Notes: generated by a model not told the origin, from the sequence alone. DNA of 64,000 nt from Bifidobacterium samirii (GCF_003952945.1 NZ_QXGK01000001.1:1-64000); one strand, 5' to 3'. Numbered from the stretch's first letter, positions 33,824-42,443 are shown. Program-made: numbers and translations.

Positions 33824-35089
33824 TCAGGCCTTCTCGGCCTTCCTGGCGTCCTGATGGAACGGGCGCATACGGAAGCCGACGATCATGCAGATGGCGGCCA
33901 CGACGTAGAGGGCGACGTTGCCGAACAGGGACGGCACGTAGGATCCGGTGGCGTCGAACACGGCGCCGTGGGCGGTGACGGCGACCGCGGAGGCGATGCT
34001 GGCGATCATGCTGTTGATGGACAGGATCTCGCTGTAATCACGCTGGCCGAAGGACTGGCGGATGAACCAGGGCAGGGCGACCAGGACGACGCCCTGACCG
34101 ATGCCGGCCATGAAACCGGCGACGATCGCCAGGGTGGGTGCGGTGGCGATGGCCATGAGACCCCAGCCGAACAGACCGATGAGCGAGTAGATGACGATGG
34201 TGAGTTCCGGCTTGAGGTAGTCGAGCAGAATGCCGATGCCGGCCTTGCCGGCGGCGGCGCCGAGCATGATGCCGGAGACGACGAGTGCGCCCTGTTCGAG
34301 GGTCAGGCCCTGGGAGATCTCATGGGCGGAGATGTGCTGGACGACGGCGGCCACGATCTGCAGCAGCACGCCGACGGCGGCGAACAGGATGAAGGTCGGG
34401 GTGCGGAACGCCTGCTTGGCGGCGAGACCCGGCAGTTCGGCACCGCCCTTGGCGGCCCCTTCCGCCTTGCCTTCGACATGGCCGTAGGCGTATTCGCCCT
34501 TGGCCTCGTCAGGACGGAACTTGAACACGAACAGGGAGAAGGGCAGGATGCACACGAGCAGGATAACCGCGGTGATGCGGTACGAGTTCTGCCAGCCGAG
34601 GTTGGTGATGAACGCGGAGACGACCGGGTTGAAGATGGTGCCGCCGATGCCGGACAGGCCCAGGGCGATGCCCATCACCGTGCCGAGCTTGCTTTCGAAC
34701 CAGTTGGAGAGCAGCACGCTGGGGGCCAGCGAAATCGGGATGACGTAGAGGATGCCCATCAGCGCGAAGGAGACGTAGAACTGCCAGACCGCGGTGAAGA
34801 AGGACTGGACGAAGAACAGGGCGGACACGCCGATGATGCACACGCTGATGAGGATGCGCGCGTCGATGATCTTCATGAGCCTGCCGGCGAACAGCATGGC
34901 CGGCAGCGCCGCGAAGGCCATGATGGACGAGGCGAAGGCGATCTGCGTGCGCGAGACGTTCAGGGTCTCCCCGAGCGTGGTGAAGTACAGGCCGGGCGTA
35001 TTGACGATCAGGCCGAATCCGACCAGAGACAGTACGCAGCATCCGATGAAGACCCACCAGGACCGGGCTGAAGATTTGTTGGCTGACAT
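33824..35089 (-). CDS. MFS transporter, OFA (oxalate/formate antiporter-like) type
   Basis: A 421-residue 12-helix carrier behind CGGAGGTTCGG. The NTPGLYFTTLGETLNVSRTQIAFASS start, GLSGIGGTIFNPVVSAFI and the long charged central loop (FRPDEAKGEYAYGHVEGKAEG) resemble OFA/monocarboxylate-type MFS proteins rather than sugar carriers. It heads an operon with two ester hydrolases, so its substrate may be an organic acid or an acylated glycoside. A TetR gene is divergent, with palindromes between. Confidence 0.87.
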   Translation of the reverse strand: MSANKSSARSWWVFIGCCVLSLVGFGLIVNTPGLYFTTLGETLNVSRTQIAFASSIMAFAALPAMLFAGRLMKIIDARILISVCIIGVSALFFVQSFFTAVWQFYVSFALMGILYVIPISLAPSVLLSNWFESKLGTVMGIALGLSGIGGTIFNPVVSAFITNLGWQNSYRITAVILLVCILPFSLFVFKFRPDEAKGEYAYGHVEGKAEGAAKGGAELPGLAAKQAFRTPTFILFAAVGVLLQIVAAVVQHISAHEISQGLTLEQGALVVSGIMLGAAAGKAGIGILLDYLKPELTIVIYSLIGLFGWGLMAIATAPTLAIVAGFMAGIGQGVVLVALPWFIRQSFGQRDYSEILSINSMIASIASAVAVTAHGAVFDATGSYVPSLFGNVALYVVAAICMIVGFRMRPFHQDARKAEKA

Positions 35090-35170
35090 CCGAACCTCCG
35101 TTGTTCGTGTGATGTGGTCGCTTGCCGGCGGCGGATCCTTTCATTGCACCCGTCGTCTCGATCAGTAGGT

Positions 35171-35225
35171 AAGTAAGTACTTACTTTTTGTGATATCAGA
35201 TAGGTTAGCATTTACTTACTTACCC
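35171..35225. promoter_or_regulatory. TetR operator pair between MFS and tetR genes
   Basis: AAGTAAGTACTTACTT (35171-35186) is a perfect 16-bp palindrome. TTTACTTACTTACCC (35211-35225) repeats the same TACTTAC unit. They lie in the divergent control region, and the decamer CGACACGCCG follows at 35236. Confidence 0.75.
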
Positions 35226-35363
35226 GTCAATCCCACGACACGCCGCCGGAGACGTCGACCGGCCTTACAATCGGCAGGGAACAGACAGGAACGGCGTCGC
35301 ACGCATCCATCAGCGCACGACGCCGGATCACGGCAACCACCACACCGAAGGAGAAGCAACGAT

Positions 35364-35978
35364 ATGGGCGCACGCGGCGAGGCACGACTCAAGGAAATCG
35401 TCGACGCCGCCACCCAAGTGGTGGCCGAACGGGGCTATTACGGCATGACCATCCAGGAGGTGGCCGACCGCGTGGGCATCACGCAGGCCGGACTGCTCAA
35501 ATACGTCAGGAACAAGAACGGCCTGCTGATGCTGGTGCTACGTCGATACGAGGATTCCAGCGAAGCCGAAGACTACATCCAGAGCAAACTCACGCTCACG
35601 CCCGAGCAGCGTGAGCAATCCCCCTTGCTGATGCCCGAATACTACCGGGTCATCGCCGACGACACCATGAAACGACCGCAGCTTACGCAGCTGTATCTGG
35701 TGCTGCGCGCCGAGGCCATCGATCCCGATCACCCGGCGCACGAGTACTACGCCCAGCGCGGCGGACGGCTGCGCGCGAAGATCGGCGGATACCCGTGGAA
35801 ACTGCCGCCCGAATACGACACCCCACAGAAAATCGGCCTGCTGTCGATGTGCGTCGGTTCAGCCATGGAAGGCCTGCAGTCCCGCTGGCTCGGCGAGCCC
35901 GATATCGACTTCGCGTCCAGCTGGGCCCAGTATGAGGACATCCTCTTCCCCCTCCCCCATTGGGAGGGCTATCGCTGA
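35364..35978 (+). CDS. TetR-family regulator of the esterase/MFS locus
   Basis: A 204-residue TetR protein; start ATG preceded by GAAGGAGAAGCAACGAT. HTH: IVDAATQVVAERGYYGM, VADRVGITQAGLLKYV. Ligand domain with EAIDPDHPAHEYYAQR, AMEGLQSRWLGEP and the tail ILFPLPHWEGYR, the shared tail of the local TetR set. Divergent from the MFS-CocE-esterase operon, with two operator-like repeats between, so it is the likely local repressor. Confidence 0.93.
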   Translation: MGARGEARLKEIVDAATQVVAERGYYGMTIQEVADRVGITQAGLLKYVRNKNGLLMLVLRRYEDSSEAEDYIQSKLTLTPEQREQSPLLMPEYYRVIADDTMKRPQLTQLYLVLRAEAIDPDHPAHEYYAQRGGRLRAKIGGYPWKLPPEYDTPQKIGLLSMCVGSAMEGLQSRWLGEPDIDFASSWAQYEDILFPLPHWEGYR

Positions 35979-36068
35979 GCCACGCCGGAGACACGGCACA
36001 TCCCGAGATCCGGCAGGAGCCCCCCGGGCCGCGGACCGGCCGGGAAGGCCGTCACCGACCGGTCCGGG

Positions 36069-36285
36069 ACGACGACGATACGGACGTGTGCTGCGTCGTA
36101 ATCCGCTCACAGAAGACGAAATCCTTACAAGTTGCGACGCTACGAGCGCGTGTTGCGTCGCAATCCATACGGGAATCAGGAAATCCTTACGGATGACGAC
36201 GCGGAGACGGTCCGCAGCGTCGCAACTCGTTCATGGAAGACGGAATCCTTACGGATGACGACGCTGCGATGCAGGTCGCGGCATC
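36069..36285. repeat. hairpin array 2, about 62-bp period
   Basis: Four successive hairpin units centred near 36085, 36148, 36210 and 36270. The clearest pairs TTGCGACGC (36132-36140) with GCGTCGCAA (36155-36163). Others pair ACGACG with CGTCGT and GACGC with GCGTC. Linkers between units are alike (GAAGACGGAATCCTTACGG and variants). It fills the convergent gap between a tetR and the HEPN gene; no ORF is credible here. Confidence 0.8.
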
Positions 36286-36322
36286 TCCTGCGCGGCGGAA
36301 TCGAACGGCCGGAAAGTCGGAA

Positions 36323-36724
36323 TCAGTCGGACAGCATGTCGCCGTAGCGGCGGACCAAGCCATCGTTCACGCGCTCGAATTCGGGGATGCAGTCGGCGAT
36401 GACCGTGTCCACCAGCCGGCGCGCACGGTCGGCGTCGTAGATGTGAGCCGAATCGTTGCGGTCGCGCAGCATGCGCAGCCACAGCGATTCGTCCATGAAA
36501 TCGTAGTACTGGAACGCCGCCTTGATCACGTCACGCGGCGAACCGGTGGCCGACACCGGATCGCCCTCGTAGGCGAGCATCGTCTTGAACAGCTTCCAGC
36601 CGAGTTCGAACTGCAGCTCGAACCTGTCGATCACGCCGCTCTGCACGAACTCGTTGTCCAGGTCCTGCACCGGGGCTTGGCGCAGCGAGGAGAGCGCCGA
36701 CGCGTAGTTCTCATACTTTTTCAT
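36323..36724 (-). CDS. HEPN-domain toxin of a HEPN/MNT pair (HI0074-like)
   Basis: A 133-residue helical protein (MKKYENYASALSSLR...) of the HI0074 / nucleotidyltransferase substrate-binding family. It carries the HEPN ribonuclease motif Rx4H as R89-NDSA-H94. The family partner is an MNT nucleotidyltransferase, whose gene precedes and overlaps it by 14 bases. In characterised type VII systems the MNT protein inactivates the HEPN RNase by AMP transfer to a Tyr near the motif; here Tyr96 is two residues after His94. Toxicity is inferred, not shown. Confidence 0.88.
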   Translation of the reverse strand: MKKYENYASALSSLRQAPVQDLDNEFVQSGVIDRFELQFELGWKLFKTMLAYEGDPVSATGSPRDVIKAAFQYYDFMDESLWLRMLRDRNDSAHIYDADRARRLVDTVIADCIPEFERVNDGLVRRYGDMLSD

Positions 36725-36998
36725 ACAGCACCTTTCCGGTCGCGGCGATCTCGCGGCGCAGCGCGTCGGATACCGGGGCGTCGAGGTCGACCACATCCAC
36801 CTTGAGCAGCGACCACAGGTCGTCCTGCAGCCGGCGCTCCAACGCGGCGAAATCGGCGCACCCCTCCACCGCCAGGTCGATGTCGCTCTTGGGTCGGGCA
36901 GTCCCCTTCGCACGCGAGCCGAACAGGATGACGCGGCCGGCACCCGCATCGGCGGCGAATCCGCGGATCTGCGCGTACACGTCCTCGATGGGAATCAT
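36711..36998 (-). CDS. MNT nucleotidyltransferase antitoxin
   Basis: A 95-residue minimal nucleotidyltransferase started at the ATG behind GGAAGGAGGGCCGCC. The active-site pattern is VILFGSRAKGTARPKSDIDLAV: Gly27-Ser28 and Asp39-x-Asp41. This is the complete catalytic motif of the MNT family. Translationally coupled (14-base overlap) to the HEPN gene, the standard antitoxin-first order. Confidence 0.9.
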   Translation of the reverse strand: MIPIEDVYAQIRGFAADAGAGRVILFGSRAKGTARPKSDIDLAVEGCADFAALERRLQDDLWSLLKVDVVDLDAPVSDALRREIAATGKVLYEKV

Positions 36999-37086
36999 GG
37001 CGGCCCTCCTTCCGACGTTCCGCACTCCCCGACCATCATACGATGCCATACAGCGGGATACGGATGTGCCGGACCAAGCCGCCGTC

Positions 37087-37321
37087 GGCGTCGCAACCGG
37101 TATGGGAACGGGCGGAATCCTACGGATTGCGACACGGTGGCGACCCTCGGCGTCGCAATCCGCATACAGGGGACGGATCCCATACAGGTTGCGACGCTAC
37201 GGGCGCTCGTTGCGTCGCAACCTGTTCACGGAAGACGGAACCCATACGGATTGCGACGCTATGACAATGACAAGCGTCGCAATCCGTACGGGAATAGGGG
37301 ATCCCATGCGGATTGCGACGC
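37087..37321. repeat. hairpin array 3, about 62-bp period, covarying stems
   Basis: Three full hairpins and two half units. Full units: TACGGATTGCGAC (37121-37133) with GTCGCAATCCG (37152-37162); CAGGTTGCGACGC (37185-37197) with GCGTCGCAACCTG (37212-37224); TACGGATTGCGACGCT (37245-37260) with AGCGTCGCAATCCGTA (37273-37288). Half units are at 37087-37101 and 37308-37321. Centres fall near 37142, 37205 and 37267, about 62 bases apart. The GGTT/AACC unit differs from its neighbours in both arms at once. It lies between the 3' end of a GH3 gene and the MNT gene. Confidence 0.88.
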
Positions 37322-37340
37322 GAATCGGGTACGGAGACCG

Positions 37341-39707
37341 TCAGGCGACGGTGAAGACGGCGCGCCTGAGGTCCTCGCGGCGGCTCGAGTGGCCGATGAG
37401 CAGTTCGAACTCGCCCGGCTCGACGATGCGGTTGGCGTCCGGGTCGACGATCGTGCAGTCGGCGACGGGGATGTCGAACGTGACGGTCGCGCTCTCGCCC
37501 GGCTCGAGTTCGACGCGGCGGAACGCCTTGAGCTCGCGGTCGGTCCAGCTGTACGAGGTGACGATGTCGCCGATGTACGCCTGCACGACCTCCGCGCCGG
37601 CGCGAGCGCCGGTGTTGGTCAGCTCGATCGACGCGTGCACGGTGTCGCCGGTCGCGAACGTGCCGTCCGCGCCGCTCGCACCGCCGGTGATGACGACGTC
37701 GCCGTAGGAGAACGTCGTGTAGCCCTCGCCCTCGCCGAACGCGAACGCCGGATCCTGGGTGAGGTCGGCGTAGCGGTCGCCGTGCTGGCCGCGGATCTGG
37801 CTGTAGTAGACGGGCAGCTGGCCGACGTGGCGCGGGAACGTGATCGGCAGTCGGCCGGACGGGTTGACCTCGCCCAGGATGATCTCGGCGATCGCGCGGC
37901 CGCCCTTCATGCCCGGGCTCGGCGCCCACAGCAGGGAGCCGGTGCCGTTCTCCGGATCGTTGCAGCGCTTGGCGAACACGCCGGATTCGCCGATGATGGA
38001 CGCGGGCAGCACCTGCGGCTTGGAACTCATGAGCACGGTGACCAGCGGCTTGCCGGTCTCGCGCGCGACGGCGGCGAGCGCGTCGAGCAGCGCGTTCTGT
38101 CCGCCGACCAGTTCGAGCGTGCCGGTGGAGCAGGTCTCGCCGATCAGCTGGACGACGTCGCCCACGACGGCGACGATCAGGTCGGATTCGCGGGCGAGCG
38201 CGACGGCCTCGTCGATGAGCGTCTGGTCGACGGCGGCGACCACGCCGACCTTCGGTCGCGGCTGGCCGTCCGGGTAGAATTCGCCGGCCGGGTCGGGTAC
38301 GAGGTCGATGATGTTCGCGCCGCGCGCGTAGGCGACGTCGACGCCGTCGCCGGCGAGCGCCTTGAAGCCGTCGAGGACGGTGTCGATCATCTCGCGCGGG
38401 TGGCCGTCGGGCATCCAGTTGACCTGGCCGGAGCTGCCGGCCCAGTCGCCCAGCTGGGTCTGGGCGTCGTCGGCGAGGGGGCCGACGACGGCGATGCGGC
38501 GGGTGCCGGCGGCGGCGTGCGGCAGGTGGCCGTCGTTGCGCAGCAGGACGATGGATTCGCGGGCGATCTCGAGGTTGAGGGCCTGGTGTTCGGCGGATCC
38601 GATGACGGCGTCGATGCGCGCCTGGTCGGGCAGGCGCGGGTCCTCGAACAGGCCGAGGCGGAACTTGAGGGCGAGGATGCGGGCGACGGCGGCGTCGATG
38701 AGGGTTTCGTCGAGCAGGCCGGTGCGTACGGCTTCGATGGCGCCGTCGTAGAACTGGGGGGTGGTCATGATGAGGTCGTTGCCGGCCTTGACGGCGTCGG
38801 CGGCGGCGTGCACGTAGTCGGGCTTGACGCGCTGCTCCCAGACGGAGCGGCCGACGTTGTCCCAGTCGGTGATGAGGGTGCCCTGGTAGTTCCATGCGCC
38901 GCGCAGCTTGTCGGTGAGGAGCCACTTGTTGAAGGTGACGGGCACGCCTTCGATGGATTCGTAGCCGAGCATGAACGTGCCGCAGCCTTCCTTGGCGACG
39001 CGTTCGAACGGGGGCAGGAACCAGGATTCGAGCTTGCGGTGGCTCAGGTCGGCTTCGGAGGCGTCGCGGCCGCCCTGGGTTTCGGAGTAGCCGGCGAAGT
39101 GCTTGGCGCAGGCGAGGATGGCGTCCTTGGGGAGGGGTTCGCCCGCCTTGGCACCGCCCTGGTAGCCCTTGACGATGGCGGAGGCGAGTTCGCCGATGAG
39201 GTGCGGGTCCTCGCCGAAGGTCTCGCCGACGCGGCCCCAGCGGGTGTCGCGGCCGATGCACAGGACCGGGGAGAAGGTCCAGTGGACGCCGGTGCAGGAG
39301 ACCTCTTCGGCGGTGGCGCGGCCCATGGCCTCGACCTTGTCGGCGTCCCAGCTGGCGGCCATGCCGAGCTGTTCGGGGAAGATCGTGGCGCCGGGCCAGA
39401 ACGAGTAGCCGTGGATGCAGTCGTCGCCGATGACGAGCGGGATGTTCAGGCGGGTCCTGGTGTCGACGATGTCGACGGCGCGGGGCAGGTCGGCGGGGCT
39501 GGTGTGCAGGATGGAGCCGACGTGGCGGTTGACGATGAGGTCCTCGAGGTCGGCACTGCGGGCGTCGAGCTGCATCATCTGGCCGACCTTCTCTTCGAGG
39601 GTCATGCGGCCCAGCAGGTCGGCGATGCGTTCGGCGACGGGCAGGTCGGGGTTCTTGTAGGGCAGGGTTTCGGCGGTGGGTTCGGTGATGCCGGTGGTTT
39701 CGGTCAT
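37341..39707 (-). CDS. GH3 beta-glucosidase, BglX-like
   Basis: A 788-residue family 3 glycoside hydrolase without signal peptide. Blocks: MTLEEKVGQMMQLD, IPLVIGDDCIHGYSFWPGATIFP, FSPVLCIGRDTRWGR, CAKHFAGYSETQGGRD and the nucleophile Asp281 in TLITDWDNVGRS. The second domain and a C-terminal fibronectin-like domain (RELKAFRRVELEPGESATV) are complete. It resembles BglX-type beta-glucosidases active on gentiobiose, laminaribiose or plant beta-glucosides. An operator-like palindrome and a TetR gene lie upstream. Confidence 0.93.
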   Translation of the reverse strand: MTETTGITEPTAETLPYKNPDLPVAERIADLLGRMTLEEKVGQMMQLDARSADLEDLIVNRHVGSILHTSPADLPRAVDIVDTRTRLNIPLVIGDDCIHGYSFWPGATIFPEQLGMAASWDADKVEAMGRATAEEVSCTGVHWTFSPVLCIGRDTRWGRVGETFGEDPHLIGELASAIVKGYQGGAKAGEPLPKDAILACAKHFAGYSETQGGRDASEADLSHRKLESWFLPPFERVAKEGCGTFMLGYESIEGVPVTFNKWLLTDKLRGAWNYQGTLITDWDNVGRSVWEQRVKPDYVHAAADAVKAGNDLIMTTPQFYDGAIEAVRTGLLDETLIDAAVARILALKFRLGLFEDPRLPDQARIDAVIGSAEHQALNLEIARESIVLLRNDGHLPHAAAGTRRIAVVGPLADDAQTQLGDWAGSSGQVNWMPDGHPREMIDTVLDGFKALAGDGVDVAYARGANIIDLVPDPAGEFYPDGQPRPKVGVVAAVDQTLIDEAVALARESDLIVAVVGDVVQLIGETCSTGTLELVGGQNALLDALAAVARETGKPLVTVLMSSKPQVLPASIIGESGVFAKRCNDPENGTGSLLWAPSPGMKGGRAIAEIILGEVNPSGRLPITFPRHVGQLPVYYSQIRGQHGDRYADLTQDPAFAFGEGEGYTTFSYGDVVITGGASGADGTFATGDTVHASIELTNTGARAGAEVVQAYIGDIVTSYSWTDRELKAFRRVELEPGESATVTFDIPVADCTIVDPDANRIVEPGEFELLIGHSSRREDLRRAVFTVA

Positions 39708-39741
39708 GTCGCGTCGCTTTCCTCGGTGAAATCGGATGCGG

Positions 39742-39765
39742 TTTAATTACCGATTGGTAGTTTAA
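39742..39765 (-). promoter_or_regulatory. TetR operator upstream of BglX-like GH3 gene
   Basis: TTTAATTACCGATTGGTAGTTTAA, with TACC-GATT-GGTA as palindromic core and matching TTTAA ends, 35-58 bases before the GH3 start codon. A near copy of the decamer (CGACACGCGG) follows at 39779. Confidence 0.7.
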
Positions 39766-39825
39766 CATCGACGTAACCGCGACACGCGGCCGGGCCACGC
39801 GCGCAACGCCATCGTCGGCGGCCGG

Positions 39826-39864
39826 CGACGGTCATCGACGGTCATCGACGGTCATCGACGGTCA
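39826..39864. repeat. 10-bp tandem repeat at the end of a tetR gene
   Basis: Four head-to-tail copies of CGACGGTCAT, the last truncated, ending inside the stop codon of the adjacent tetR (minus strand). A short slippage-type repeat with no coding role. Confidence 0.8.
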
Positions 39865-40521
39865 GCGGTAGCCGTCCCACAGGGGCGACGGGAAGATCAT
39901 CGGCTCCAGATCGGACCATTCGTCGGCGAGGCCGATCGCCGGCTCGCGCAGCCAGCGCAGCTGCACGCCGTCCATGATCTCCATAGCGCGGCGCACCACC
40001 GGGCGCATCGACGCGTCCCACTCCCCCACCGCGGGCGGGATGCGCCAGTCGAAACGCGAGTAGTAGCGCCAGATCTCGTCCTGACGGCCGGCGAACTCGT
40101 CGTGCAGCGGATGCGACGGGTTGAACGACTCGACCTGCAGCATCGAGAACAGCTGCACCAGCATGCGCCGGCGCTCGTTGAACGCGACCAGGAAACGCAG
40201 GTAGGCGGGGAAGCGCAGGTCGCCGGGCTCGGAGCCGGGCAGGCCGGACGCCATGAACTCCTCGATGTTGCCGGTCACGTTGTAGTTGTCGCGGTACACC
40301 ATCGCCAGCAGATTGTCCTTGCTGCCGATGTAGCGCAGCACGCCCTGCTTGGTGACGCCCACCTCGTCGGCCACGTCCTGGATGGAGATGCCGTTGTAGC
40401 CGCGCTCCGAGATCAGGCGGACGGCGGCGTCGAGGATCTCGCGGCGGCGTTCGTCGGGGCTTTTGCGCACGCGCTTGGGCTGGGGCGATCGGGACGACGG
40501 GGATGGTGCAGGTACGGGCAT
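39862..40521 (-). CDS. TetR-family regulator of the BglX locus
   Basis: A 219-residue TetR protein. The chosen ATG (40521) has no ribosome site but lies just after TACACT, a -10-like hexamer, so the mRNA may be leaderless. A short Pro/Ser basic lead precedes the HTH (ILDAAVRLISERGYNGIS, VADEVGVTKQGVLRYI). Ligand domain: ESFNPSHPLHDEFAGRQ, DGVQLRWLREP and tail MIFPSPLWDGYR. It is on the same strand as and upstream of the GH3 gene, whose operator lies in between. Confidence 0.9.
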   Translation of the reverse strand: MPVPAPSPSSRSPQPKRVRKSPDERRREILDAAVRLISERGYNGISIQDVADEVGVTKQGVLRYIGSKDNLLAMVYRDNYNVTGNIEEFMASGLPGSEPGDLRFPAYLRFLVAFNERRRMLVQLFSMLQVESFNPSHPLHDEFAGRQDEIWRYYSRFDWRIPPAVGEWDASMRPVVRRAMEIMDGVQLRWLREPAIGLADEWSDLEPMIFPSPLWDGYR

Positions 40522-40592
40522 AACTGCCCAGTGTAGCGTCCGGACGGCGGCGGAACCGCGCTCCCCCGCGTGACATGCGGGGCGACCGGCGG

Positions 40593-40692
40593 CGACACGC
40601 CCGGAGTGGTCATACACAACGGCGGTTGGATGCCGAAAACACCGGTTTTCGGCACCCAACCGCCGTTCTGTGTATGCAATCCGGGCGTGCCG
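40593..40692. repeat. 100-bp palindrome, copy 1
   Basis: Exactly 100 bases from CGACACGCCC to GGGCGTGCCG. Arms pair through GCCCGGA, CATACACA, GGCGGTTGG and GCCGAAAAC around an ACC apex, with small internal loops. Same length and ends as copies at 46219, 49369 and 62817. It lies between the start of a tetR and the 3' end of the GH43 gene, so it may also terminate transcription. Confidence 0.85.
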
Positions 40693-40743
40693 CCTCAGGA
40701 ACCGCCCCGATAGAGACGCCCCACCCCGGCCGGGCGGCCCCTA

Positions 40744-42393
40744 TCAGGCCACGGGCTTCGACCCGTCGGCCCGGTAGTCGAAGAAGTCGAAGTCGGCGGT
40801 GCGCTCGTGCAGCGCGGCGTCGGTGACGGCCACGCCGACCATCGTGCCGGTGAACTCGCCGAACTTGCAGTACTCGTCGGAGAAGGTCGTCGTGTCGAAG
40901 TCGGGGCCGATCTTCGTCCACGTCTCGCCGTCGTAGCCCCACTCGAACCACAGGGCGCGGCCTTCGACGCGCAGGCGCAGGTAGAGCGGACGGTCGTCGA
41001 CCGCGACGCGCGTGTCGAGCATCTCGGTCTTCTCGCCGTTCTCCAGGCGGGTCAGCGAGATCGCCGGGCTGCCCAGCGTCTCGGACCAGTACTTGCTGAG
41101 GAAGATGTTGTTCATGTTGTCGTAGTAGACGGCGAGGCCCGCGTGGTGCTGGTACACCTCCGGCTCGAACTCCATCTTCGTGGTCACGGTCGCGTACACG
41201 CTGGTGAGCTTGCGCGCCAGCAGGCTCGTGCGGTTGAGCGAGGCGAGCGACTCCTGGCCACGGATGCGCGCCCAGCCCGGCCGCGCCGTCACGTCGGTGA
41301 ACGACGTGGGCATGATGCGCGGCGCGTAGTACCAGTTGCCGAGTTCGCCGCCGTCGAAGTCGTCGAACGACGGGGTCTCGCGCACCGGCACGTCCGGCAG
41401 GTCGGCGCCTTCGACGTCGCTCTTGGCGAGGTTGGATCCGTCGGCCATGCGCAGCCAGCCGTCCTCGGTCCACGTCATCTTCTGGATCGCGGTCTCGCGG
41501 CCGAGCGTGCAGCGCAGCTCGGGCGCGAACGGGCGGCTCGTCAGATGCGTCAGATACGTCTCGCCGTTGGGCAGGTCGACGTAGCTGCCGTGGCCCGACT
41601 TCTGCAGCACGGACGCCGGATTGTAGTACTTGGGCTTCAGATGGTCCGGATCGTGGCGTTCGTTCGACGGCTCCGGCTGGGAGGTGACGATCGCGCCCAT
41701 CGGGTCCGGCTCGTACGGGCCCCACACGTTACGCGAGCGCCCCATCGTGACCGCATGGTTGTAGCCGGTGCCGCCCTCGGCGCACATGATGTAGTACCAG
41801 CCGTCGCGCTTGGTCAGGTGCGGCGCCTCGATGCAGCCGCGGTCGGTCGCGCCGCGCCAGATGCGCTTCGGGTAGCCGACGACGTGCCTGGCGGCCGGAT
41901 CGTATTCGACCAGACAGATGACGCCCGGCTTCTCGTAGCCTTCGCGGGTCTCCCATTCGAGGGACACGATGTACTTGCGGCCGTCGTCGTCGTGCAGGAT
42001 CGATGCGTCGAAGCCGGACGAGGTCAGGTAGACCGGCTCGCTCCACGGGCCTTCGATGTTCTTCGCGGTGATGACGTAGTTCTCGACGTCGAAGTAGCGG
42101 GCGTTCATCGAGTTCATCACGCCGTACACGACGTAGAACAGGTCCTCGCTCTCGCAGTAGGTCAGGCACGGCGCCCAGATGCCCTTGGCGCTCGGCAGCT
42201 TGGTCAGGTTCGGGTTCGTGTCGTCGGTGAGCACGTGGGTGAGCAGCTCCCAGTGCTTCATGTCCTTCGAATGGTAGACGGGGATGCCGGGCATCCATTC
42301 GAACGTGGAGACGGCGATGTAGTAGTCGTCGCCCTTGCGGCAGATCGCCGGGTCGGGGTTGAATCCGGGGAGGATGGGGTTGTGCAGCATCAT
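40744..42393 (-). CDS. GH43 beta-xylosidase/alpha-L-arabinofuranosidase
   Basis: A 549-residue GH43 enzyme. The reading frame extends upstream, but the first 400 or so codons there are antisense shadow; AAAGGAACGCAAGCG before the ATG pair at 42393 decides the start. Five-bladed propeller with the catalytic base Asp14 in GFNPDPAICRKGDDYY and acid Glu189 in CIEAPHLTKRDGWYYIMCAEGGT. The C-terminal beta-sandwich (about 340-549) is the XynB-type accessory domain. It should hydrolyse xylo- or arabino-oligosaccharides inside the cell. It follows the GH5 gene by 50 bases and is probably cotranscribed with it. Confidence 0.93.
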   Translation of the reverse strand: MMLHNPILPGFNPDPAICRKGDDYYIAVSTFEWMPGIPVYHSKDMKHWELLTHVLTDDTNPNLTKLPSAKGIWAPCLTYCESEDLFYVVYGVMNSMNARYFDVENYVITAKNIEGPWSEPVYLTSSGFDASILHDDDGRKYIVSLEWETREGYEKPGVICLVEYDPAARHVVGYPKRIWRGATDRGCIEAPHLTKRDGWYYIMCAEGGTGYNHAVTMGRSRNVWGPYEPDPMGAIVTSQPEPSNERHDPDHLKPKYYNPASVLQKSGHGSYVDLPNGETYLTHLTSRPFAPELRCTLGRETAIQKMTWTEDGWLRMADGSNLAKSDVEGADLPDVPVRETPSFDDFDGGELGNWYYAPRIMPTSFTDVTARPGWARIRGQESLASLNRTSLLARKLTSVYATVTTKMEFEPEVYQHHAGLAVYYDNMNNIFLSKYWSETLGSPAISLTRLENGEKTEMLDTRVAVDDRPLYLRLRVEGRALWFEWGYDGETWTKIGPDFDTTTFSDEYCKFGEFTGTMVGVAVTDAALHERTADFDFFDYRADGSKPVA

Positions 42394-42443
42394 CGCTTGC
42401 GTTCCTTTCTGTGGTTCCGTTGGGGTTGTGTCTGTCGATGCGG

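Noticed and set aside
37087-37321. Interpretation of the 62-bp-period array as a CRISPR array
   Set aside because: The period matches a type I-E array, but the repeated part is itself the hairpin with covarying arms, the linkers are similar to one another rather than unique, and no cas genes are near.
37137-39746. 869-codon plus-strand frame opposite the BglX-like GH3 gene
   Set aside because: Antisense of a clear GH3 enzyme; its 5' part is only the repeat array.
39862-40659. Longer form of the tetR starting at 40659
   Set aside because: The extra 46 residues are translated from half of the 100-bp palindrome and lack a ribosome site.
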